From Anaerotruncus sp. G3(2012) (lineage in GTDB: Bacteria; Bacillota; Clostridia; Oscillospirales; Ruminococcaceae): a stretch of DNA of 64,000 nt. The translations under genes were made by a program, and so were the position numbers. Positions 8,397 through 14,729 of the stretch are shown here, piece after piece. Location: the NCBI RefSeq assembly GCF_000403395.2, contig NZ_KE159675.1, positions 256,808 to 320,807 of the forward strand, given 5' to 3'. Numbering within the stretch: position 1 is the stretch's first letter; every line of letters starts with the position of its first letter. The notes below the pieces were generated by a model that worked only from the letters and a program-made list of their open reading frames with translations, was not told the origin of the DNA and did no database searches.

Positions 8397-10094
8397 TCAC
8401 ATGGATTCCGGGACGGTTATTTTCAGGATGGTCAGCACGTTGCGCAGCACAGTCCGCACCGCCAGGCAGAGGTTCAGCCGGGCCTGCATCAGCGGTTCTG
8501 CTTCGCCCCGGATCCGGCACTTGTCATAGAATTTGTGGAAGAGGGTGGCGGCTTCGATCGCATATTTTGTGAGTTTGGCAGGGTCATAGCTGCGCGCTGT
8601 CTCGACGATCTCCTGTGGGAACCGTGCCAGGCAGCGGATCAGTTCGGTTTCAAACGGGCCGTCCATTGCATCCAGCTCGTCAGCGGTACACGCGCGCGGC
8701 GATACCCCTTCCTCCGCCAGTTTGCGCAGGATCGAACAGATCCGGGCGTGGGCATACTGCACATAATAGACCGGATTCTGGGCCGACTGCTCGATCGCGA
8801 GATCGAGGTCAAAATCGAAAGTTGAGTTCGGCTCACGCATGTTGAAATAGAACCGCGCCGCATCCACCGGGACCTCCTCGATCAGATCGGTGAGCGAAAC
8901 CGCTTTTCCGGTGCGTTTGGACATCTTATACGGCTTTCCATCCTTCATCAGCCGGACAAGCTGCATCAATACGATGTCGAGTTTGGAGCCGTCCAGGCCG
9001 ATCGCATCCATCGCACCTTTGAGACGCGCCACATGTCCATGGTGGTCCGCGCCCCAGACGTTGATGACCCGGTCGAACCCGCGCACCGCAAACTTATTGT
9101 AGTGGTAGGCGATGTCCGCTGCAAAATAGGTCGGGAAGCCGTTCGCCCGGACAAGCACTTCGTCCTTCTCTCCGCCGTTTTCGGTTGCTTTGTACCAGAG
9201 CGCACCTTCTTTTTCGTAGGTCATTCCCCGGTCGGAGAGCCGCTGGATCGCCTGGTCGATCGCGCCATTGTGCAGGGTGCTTTCAAGGAACCACACATCG
9301 TAAGCAATCCGGTAGGATTCCAGGTCCTGCCGCAGTTTTTCGATATTCTTGGGGAGCGCGTAGCCGATCAGCTCCCGCCTGCGGTCCGGGCCGTCCGCCT
9401 GCACCAGCCGGTTTCCGTGGAGGTCAGCGAACTCCTGCGCGCGGGCTTTGATATCGTCCCCGTGGTAACCGTCCTCGGGAAATTCCACTGCATCCTCTCC
9501 CTGGTAAATCTGAAGATAACGCGCCTCGAGCGACCTGCCGAATTTTTCAATCTGGTTGCCCGCGTCGTTCACATAGAATTCGCGGGTCACCTCGTAGCCC
9601 GCCCAGTCGAGCGCGGCAGCAAGGCAGTCGCCGATAGCGCCGCCGCGGGCATTGCCCATATGCATCGGGCCGGTGGGATTGGCCGAGACAAACTCGACCT
9701 GGACTTTTTCCCCGTTGCCGAAACTGGTACGGCCGTAGGCGTCTCCCTGCGCGAGCACCGAATGCACCGCCTCAGAGAACCAGCCCCGGCCGAGGAAGAA
9801 GTTGATAAAGCCGGGGCCCGCGATCTCGACCCGCTCGATCCCAGAGCCTTCGAGCACAAGGTTCTGGCAGATCGCCTCCGCAACCTTGCGGGGTGCACAT
9901 CGGAAGGTGCGGGCGCAGACCATGGCGGCATTGGTGGCAAAATCCCCGTGGGAGGTGTCCGCAGGGATCTCTACGACAAATGCGGGCAGCTCCGCACAGG
10001 CGGAAAGCGTACCGGAAGCTGCCGCAGCATCCAGTGCGGCGCGTACCAGCGCGGTGATTGATTGTTTGATGTCGGATACCGGGTTGCTCATCAT
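8397..10094 (-). CDS. argS: Arginyl-tRNA synthetase
   Basis: A 565-residue class I synthetase that charges tRNA-Arg. The N-terminal Add1 domain precedes the HIGH-type motif in NPTGPMHMGNARGGAIGD. The KMSK loop is seen as YKMSKRTGKAVSL, and the anticodon-binding DALR domain is at the C-terminus (AEPLMQARLNLCLAVRTVL...). The gene begins with two Met codons (10094 and 10091). No T-box is visible upstream; the 10095-10680 spacer is repeat-rich. DUF1934 lies upstream on the same strand, an arrangement also known in Bacillus (ywiB-argS). Confidence 0.97.
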   Translation of the reverse strand: MMSNPVSDIKQSITALVRAALDAAAASGTLSACAELPAFVVEIPADTSHGDFATNAAMVCARTFRCAPRKVAEAICQNLVLEGSGIERVEIAGPGFINFFLGRGWFSEAVHSVLAQGDAYGRTSFGNGEKVQVEFVSANPTGPMHMGNARGGAIGDCLAAALDWAGYEVTREFYVNDAGNQIEKFGRSLEARYLQIYQGEDAVEFPEDGYHGDDIKARAQEFADLHGNRLVQADGPDRRRELIGYALPKNIEKLRQDLESYRIAYDVWFLESTLHNGAIDQAIQRLSDRGMTYEKEGALWYKATENGGEKDEVLVRANGFPTYFAADIAYHYNKFAVRGFDRVINVWGADHHGHVARLKGAMDAIGLDGSKLDIVLMQLVRLMKDGKPYKMSKRTGKAVSLTDLIEEVPVDAARFYFNMREPNSTFDFDLDLAIEQSAQNPVYYVQYAHARICSILRKLAEEGVSPRACTADELDAMDGPFETELIRCLARFPQEIVETARSYDPAKLTKYAIEAATLFHKFYDKCRIRGEAEPLMQARLNLCLAVRTVLRNVLTILKITVPESM

Positions 10095-10119
10095 CTTTTA
10101 CACATCCTAATTATTAAAT

Positions 10120-10505
10120 TGCCAGCGGGCAGCGGGGGCTCTGCCCCTCGACCCCGCAATTTTTTGAAAAAAATTGAGTAAAACTTTAGGTTGAGAAAAA
10201 AGGAGGCCGCTCTTAGCTTGCTGGGGAGGGGCACACGGGGAGGGGCCGCTGACCCCTCGCCCGTGAGGCGCATCCTGCCCGAGCGTCGCGCCGCAGGCGC
10301 GCTTCGGGCCGAAGGCCCGAGAAGCGAAGGGCGTTGTTTTGGTCGGGAGGCCAAAACAACATGCGCCCGGTGACCCCTAGCCCGCAAGACAGCCCGCAGG
10401 GGCATCGCGGCGGATGCTGCGCTTCGGGCTGAAAGCCCGAGAAGCCTCGAGGAAGGCGCTTTGCGCCTGTCAGTTGGGTCTGGAACCAAACCGACGCTGT
10501 CCCAC
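10120..10505 (-). repeat. Repeat-rich spacer with two palindromic modules
   Basis: No gene is visible between argS and DUF1934. Read on the minus strand, 10370-10500 matches the 2253-2389 module at roughly 80 percent by eye. A second partial copy lies at about 10260-10370, with CTTCGGGCCGAAGGCCCGAGAAG and a GTTGTTTTGG..CCAAAACAAC hairpin. 10136-10190 carries the GGGGTCGAGGGGCAGAGCCCC and AATTTTTT..AAAAATT modules. 10506-10680 shows nothing further that I recognise. Confidence 0.7.
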
Positions 10506-10680
10506 TGCCGCCGCACTACGAGCCGCAGCGAGTGTTTCGGAGCGCAACCGTTGCGAAGAAACGGCTCTTAGCGCCAAGATCGGCGTGCGGCCAACCGGCA
10601 CAAAGCGCCGGCTCTTAGACCGGAGCAAAGAATCGAGTAAAACCTTGGATAAAAGCAAACTTGAGAAGGAAGCCCAGGGA

Positions 10681-11133
10681 TTACTGGCCAACCGGCAGAA
10701 CTGGCGCGCCCGCACTCTCCCGGACGTTGATAAACACTTCATTTTCGCTGGCGAGCGAGGTGTTCACATCGAGCGAATAGGAGAACTGGAGCTTGCCGCC
10801 ATGGTCATCCAGATCGGAGAAGACCCGGTCGCCCGAGACACCGATGGTCATTGCACCATATCCTGTGTCATAGTGGCACTGGTGCCGGACCCCCCGCTCA
10901 ATGATGAGCTGGCTCTTGGTGCTGCCCGAGCGGGAGAGGGTCACCCGCTGGGAACCTTCGACCCGGAGTACCGTATGGGTACCGTCAAAGCCGGTCATCT
11001 CGGATTCGTCATAGGCGATATAGTAATCCCCATTGCGCTTATAGTAGGAACCGGTTGTGACCAGCTCCACCTGATCCTGTTCCCCGTCCTGGCGGTAGAT
11101 CCCTTTAATATCAATCAGTACATCTTTTTTCAT
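10681..11133 (-). CDS. DUF1934 (YwiB-like) beta-barrel protein
   Basis: A 150-residue protein matching the DUF1934 family: N-terminal MKKDVLIDIKGIYRQDGEQD, a YYIAYDESEMTGF motif and LEL-type strand repeats ending with the LDVNTSLAS segment. The family has a small lipocalin-like beta-barrel; its ligand is not known to me. It lies between murI and argS on the same strand, 13 bases downstream of murI. An ywiB-argS neighbourhood is conserved in Firmicutes, which supports the call. Confidence 0.85.
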   Translation of the reverse strand: MKKDVLIDIKGIYRQDGEQDQVELVTTGSYYKRNGDYYIAYDESEMTGFDGTHTVLRVEGSQRVTLSRSGSTKSQLIIERGVRHQCHYDTGYGAMTIGVSGDRVFSDLDDHGGKLQFSYSLDVNTSLASENEVFINVRESAGAPVLPVGQ

Positions 11134-11146
11134 CTTTATTGTTCCT

Positions 11147-11968
11147 TTATCTGTCGGTTAAAAGTTCGAGGCTGATCTGGTGGACCTTTCCGCTCACCCG
11201 TTCCCCAAGGAAGAGTTCAGCGGTTTCGGCGAACAGCTCGGGGGAGTCGCTCACATAAAAGCTGATGGTTCCGCCAGACCCGTCTGAAAGCAGGTCCTCC
11301 GCCGAGAGAAACTGCTGTGCCCAGCGTGCAACCTCTTTTCCTGCATCAACCAAGGTCACCCTGTAGCCGAGCACCCGGTTGATCGTTTCATAGAGGATCG
11401 GATAATGGGTGCACCCAAGGATCAGGGTGTCAACCTCTGCCTGTTGGATCGGCTGAAGATAGAGTTCGGCAACTTTGGCGGTCACCTCATTATCCGGCTG
11501 GATGAACCCGTTCTCCACCAGCGGGACAAAGAGCGGGCAGGCATTCCCGAATACATGCACCCCCGGATTGATCGAACGGATCGCCCGGCCGTAAGCACCC
11601 GACCGGACAGTCGCGGTGGTGCCGATCACCCCGACCCTGCCGGTGGCAGTAGCGGCGCAGGCGGCCTGCGCTGCGGGGAGCACGACGCCCGAATGGGGCA
11701 CCCCGATCTTTGCTGACATCTCGGGGGTAAGCTGGGAACTGACCGTCCCGCAGGCAATGATAATCAGTTTGACGTCATGCCGCTTGAGAAAGGCGATATC
11801 CTGCATCGCGTACTGACGAATCGTCTCCCGGCTGCGGGTGCCGTAGGGGACCCGCCCGGTATCCCCGAAATAGATCAGGTTTTCCTGCGGGAGCAGGCGG
11901 CGCAGCTCCTTAACGGTCGTCAGACCGCCCAGTCCCGAATCAAAAACACCGATGGCTCTGTTATCCAT
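11147..11968 (-). CDS. murI: Glutamate racemase
   Basis: A 273-residue cofactor-independent racemase that makes D-glutamate for peptidoglycan. Family motifs are GVFDSGLGGLTTVKEL (D10, S11), YFGDTGRVPYGTRS, the first catalytic Cys C73 in IIACGTVSSQ, and the second C186 in LILGCTHYP. The usual ACNTAT motif is changed to ACGTVS; the catalytic Cys remains. D-glutamate is also a substrate option for poly-gamma-glutamate, whose genes lie further on in the window. It sits with ddl, so the two D-amino-acid wall enzymes are co-transcribed. Confidence 0.92.
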   Translation of the reverse strand: MDNRAIGVFDSGLGGLTTVKELRRLLPQENLIYFGDTGRVPYGTRSRETIRQYAMQDIAFLKRHDVKLIIIACGTVSSQLTPEMSAKIGVPHSGVVLPAAQAACAATATGRVGVIGTTATVRSGAYGRAIRSINPGVHVFGNACPLFVPLVENGFIQPDNEVTAKVAELYLQPIQQAEVDTLILGCTHYPILYETINRVLGYRVTLVDAGKEVARWAQQFLSAEDLLSDGSGGTISFYVSDSPELFAETAELFLGERVSGKVHQISLELLTDR

Positions 11969-12004
11969 ATCCGCTACCTCACAATCCAGATTCCGGCAGG
12001 CCGG

Positions 12005-13087
12005 TCACTGTTCCGCTGCACGCGCGAGCGCAAGCTGGATCAGCCGGTCGATCAGTTCGGGATAGGGGATGCCTGCCGCGTCAAACAGCTTGGGATACAT
12101 CGAAATCGCGGTGAAGCCGGGCAGGGTGTTGATCTCGTTGAGGACCACACCGCCATCTTCCTGCGCGAAAAAGTCGATCCGGGAAAGTCCGGTGCAGCCC
12201 ATCGCGGCGAATGCGTCGCAGGCTGTCTGCCGGATGACCTTGCTGACCGGCTCCGGAATCCGCGCTGGGATATAAAGGTCGGTTGAATCGTCGAGGTATT
12301 TGCCCTCATAGTCGTAAAATTCGTGATGGGGCACGATCTCGCCGACCACCGAAGCAGTGCAGTCGCCATAGTTGCCGAGCACCGCGCATTCGACCTCTGC
12401 ACCAGTGATCGCGGTTTCGACAACCGCTTTGCGGTCGTACCGGAACGCCTCTTGCAGTGCGGCCTTCAGTCCGGCCCGGTCCCTGGCTTTGCCCACTCCC
12501 ACAGAGGAGCCGGTATTCGCCGGTTTGACGAACATCGGATAGCCCAGAGACTTCTGGAGCGCAGGTTCCATCTCTTCAAACCGTTCCATCATCGGGCGGG
12601 TCATCACTCTGTAAGGCGCGGTCCGGATGCCTGCCGCTTCGAGCAGGATGTGGGTGACCTCCTTGTCCATACAGGTCGCTGAGGCGAGCACGCCGCACCC
12701 CACATAAGGGATTCCTGCCAGTTGGAACAGGCCCTGTAAGGCGCCATCCTCGCTGTTTTCCCCATGGACCACCGGGAAAGCCACGTCAATCCGGACCGCT
12801 TCGGTCCGCCCGTCTGGGAGGATGCGCAGCAGTCCGCCGGTTGAGCGGTCGGGCGAAAGGACCGCGGGCGTGACATGGCCGCTCTGCTGCCACTGGTCGG
12901 GCTGGATCAGTGCGATGTCCCCGGTATACTCCAGCCAGCGCCCGTCTTTGGTGATGCCAAGCATCACCACATCATATTTCTCGCGCGGGATGTTTTGCAG
13001 AACCGAAGTTGCGGACATCAGCGAGACTTCGTATTCACTGGAAACTGAGCCGAACAGTACGGCTACCACTTTCTTTTTCAAATTCAA
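12005..13087 (-). CDS. ddl: D-alanine--D-alanine ligase
   Basis: A 360-residue ATP-grasp ligase that joins two D-Ala for the peptidoglycan stem. VLFGSVSSEYEVSL is the N-terminal signature, VVHGENSEDGALQGL the first substrate motif, and FVKPANTGSSVGV the ATP-grasp loop. FYDYEGKY carries the Tyr that marks D-Ala as the second substrate, not D-Lac. NEINTLPGFT closes the metal site. The start is TTG at 13087, with AGAGAGG 8 bases upstream. A promoter is predicted at 13231-13259 on this strand. murI follows 36 bases downstream. Confidence 0.95.
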   Translation of the reverse strand: MNLKKKVVAVLFGSVSSEYEVSLMSATSVLQNIPREKYDVVMLGITKDGRWLEYTGDIALIQPDQWQQSGHVTPAVLSPDRSTGGLLRILPDGRTEAVRIDVAFPVVHGENSEDGALQGLFQLAGIPYVGCGVLASATCMDKEVTHILLEAAGIRTAPYRVMTRPMMERFEEMEPALQKSLGYPMFVKPANTGSSVGVGKARDRAGLKAALQEAFRYDRKAVVETAITGAEVECAVLGNYGDCTASVVGEIVPHHEFYDYEGKYLDDSTDLYIPARIPEPVSKVIRQTACDAFAAMGCTGLSRIDFFAQEDGGVVLNEINTLPGFTAISMYPKLFDAAGIPYPELIDRLIQLALARAAEQ

Positions 13088-13230
13088 ACAGAACCTCTCT
13101 TAAATCTCAAATTTATAATCGAAAATAGCGCAAAATAGGAGTTTAAAACCTGCGGCCAAAAGTGGCCTTACCTCACATCGCATGGCCAGCGGCTTTCAAG
13201 ATTCCGGCTCCCTGCAATGATACAATCTAT

Positions 13231-13259
13231 ATTCTAGCACAACTGAGAATAGTACGCAA
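13231..13259 (-). promoter_or_regulatory. Promoter for the ddl-murI operon
   Basis: On the minus strand, TTGCGT (13259-13254) and TAGAAT (13236-13231) are spaced by 17 bp. The leader to the ddl start would be about 140 bases. Confidence 0.6.
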
Positions 13260-13270
13260 GACAAAGCCTG

Positions 13271-13299
13271 TGGACATCCCACCTTCGGTGTGATATAAT
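13271..13299 (+). promoter_or_regulatory. Promoter upstream of the NYN-LOTUS gene
   Basis: TGGACA (13271-13276), a 17-bp spacer and TATAAT (13294-13299) form a strong sigma-A promoter. A 12-bp inverted repeat (13294-13305 and 13309-13320, one mismatch) covers the -10 box and start site, as an operator would. The leader to the gene is about 230 bases. Confidence 0.7.
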
Positions 13300-13309
13300 A
13301 GTTGCAAAG

Positions 13310-13508
13310 CAGCTATTATACCAGAGCTATGGCCAGGATGATGCGCAGGCAGAGCCCGCTCCCGTCCCGATGGCCAATGATATCTATCACATCGCTTCAC
13401 AATTGTGATATCATAACAAAATAGCTGGGATAACCCACAGGTAGACATCCACGGCTAACACATTGCAGGTGAAAAGCGGCACCCGGGCCGCGCAAGCGGG
13501 TCTGGGTG
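13310..13508 (+). other. Structured leader or small RNA candidate
   Basis: CAGCTATT (13310-13317) is complementary to AATAGCTG (13420-13427), closing a domain of about 118 nt that contains TGGCCA repeats and a CACAATTGTG palindrome. A second hairpin has CACCC (13480-13484), CCGC (13488-13491), a GCAA tetraloop and GCGG/GGGTG partners ending at 13508. It matches no RNA family that I recognise. Confidence 0.4.
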
Positions 13509-13539
13509 TACAAATGAAATAACAGACAGGATGGAAAAA

Positions 13540-14358
13540 ATGCCAAATGATTGCAAATTCGCGGTACTGATCGACGCTGATAACATATCGGATAAATATA
13601 TTAAAATTATCCTGGATGAAATATCAAAGGATGGGATCGCCACCTATAAACGGATTTACGGCGACTGGACCAAACCCGCGCTTTCCTCGTGGAAGTCGAT
13701 CCTGCTCGACAACTCGATCCTTCCCATGCAGCAGTATAACTACACGACCGGCAAAAACTCAACCGATTCCGCACTGATTATCGACGCAATGGACATCCTC
13801 TATTCGGGGCAGGTGGATGGATTCTGCATCGTCTCTTCGGACAGCGATTTCACCCGTCTGGCCGCCCGGCTGCGGGAATCGGGGATGCAGGTGATCGGCA
13901 TGGGGGAGCGCAAAACGCCCAAGTCGTTCATTTCGGCGTGCAACCGGTTTAAATATCTGGATATCCTCTTTGCCAGCGCGGAGGAGGAGAAGAAAAAGAA
14001 CACCGAAAAGTCCGCAAAACCGGCGAAACCTGAAAAACTGGAAAAGAATGAGAAGCTGCCGGGGGGCAAGCCCGTCAAGAGTGCCCGGACTGCCGACAAG
14101 CCCCAGCCGCAGATGGGCAATCTGGAAACCCTCAAAGAGGCAATCCTGAGCATCTCGGAGGAAACCTCGGACGAGGATGGCTGGATCTTCATCGGCACGA
14201 TCGGAAGCCTGTTGGTCAAGAGGTACCCTGATTTTGATGTCCGCAACTTTGGATTTTCCAAGCTGACCCCGTTCATCGAATCGCTCGACCTGTTCGACAT
14301 CAAAAGCGTGCGCACCAACGACAACAGCGCAAAGCTGATCTATGTCCGTCCCAAATAA
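13540..14358 (+). CDS. NYN-domain nuclease-like protein with OST-HTH/LOTUS domain
   Basis: A 272-residue protein. Residues about 5-145 form a NYN (PIN-like) domain with conserved acidic residues in VLIDADNIS, NSTDSALIIDAMD and IVSSDSDFTRLA, the typical metal-binding set of RNA-cleaving NYN enzymes. A Lys/Glu/Pro-rich linker (about 150-195) leads to a C-terminal OST-HTH/LOTUS domain, an RNA-binding winged helix (IFIGTIGSLLVKRYPDFDVRNFGFSKL). A role in RNA turnover is inferred from these domains; the substrate is unknown. ATG 13540 has GACAGGATGG just upstream; ATG 13531 is too near that site. A strong promoter and long structured leader precede it, and a terminator follows. Confidence 0.85.
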   Translation: MPNDCKFAVLIDADNISDKYIKIILDEISKDGIATYKRIYGDWTKPALSSWKSILLDNSILPMQQYNYTTGKNSTDSALIIDAMDILYSGQVDGFCIVSSDSDFTRLAARLRESGMQVIGMGERKTPKSFISACNRFKYLDILFASAEEEKKKNTEKSAKPAKPEKLEKNEKLPGGKPVKSARTADKPQPQMGNLETLKEAILSISEETSDEDGWIFIGTIGSLLVKRYPDFDVRNFGFSKLTPFIESLDLFDIKSVRTNDNSAKLIYVRPK

Positions 14359-14370
14359 CCCGTTTCACCC

Positions 14371-14407
14371 AATGTCCTGCTTTTGAAAAATGCAGGGCAT
14401 TTTTTTG
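14371..14407 (+). terminator. Rho-independent terminator
   Basis: AATGTCCTGC (14371-14380) pairs with GCAGGGCATT (14392-14401, one G-T pair) and runs into seven T. It ends the NYN-LOTUS transcript. Confidence 0.85.
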
Positions 14408-14590
14408 CCTTTTGGGGGATGGGCTCTGTGCAAAATATCCTTCTTTATGAAACGTATGCAGAAGCAGGACTTTGGATAGGAGGTTGCTTCTGGTTCGGGA
14501 TGCGGAACCGCTTCCCTGCCTTTTTATGCAGGTTTGTGCAGGCTGAATGAAAAATCGACGGTTTTAGTAGAATTTTCTGCGGCAGGGGGC

Positions 14591-14620
14591 GTTGACCACG
14601 GCGCATTTGACGTGTTAAGA
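14591..14620 (+). promoter_or_regulatory. Promoter of the activase-like operon
   Basis: TTGACC (14591-14596) and TAAGAT (14615-14620) are spaced by 18 bp. Otherwise 14408-14729 holds no gene that I can see. It has one imperfect hairpin (AGAAGCA..TGCTTCT near 14459-14490). Confidence 0.5.
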
Positions 14621-14729
14621 TAGAATCAGCTACCGGAGCCTGGCCTGTTTCCCAAAGGCGCGCCGCCGATTATCCGTAAGGCGGCGGGAGGAGGGCAGGG
14701 GTCCGGAATCATCGGAAAGGGAAAACAAA

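Noticed and set aside
10095..10680. T-box or other leader for argS
   Set aside because: No GGGTGGNACCGCG-like element or specifier stem is visible; the spacer is explained by the dispersed repeats.
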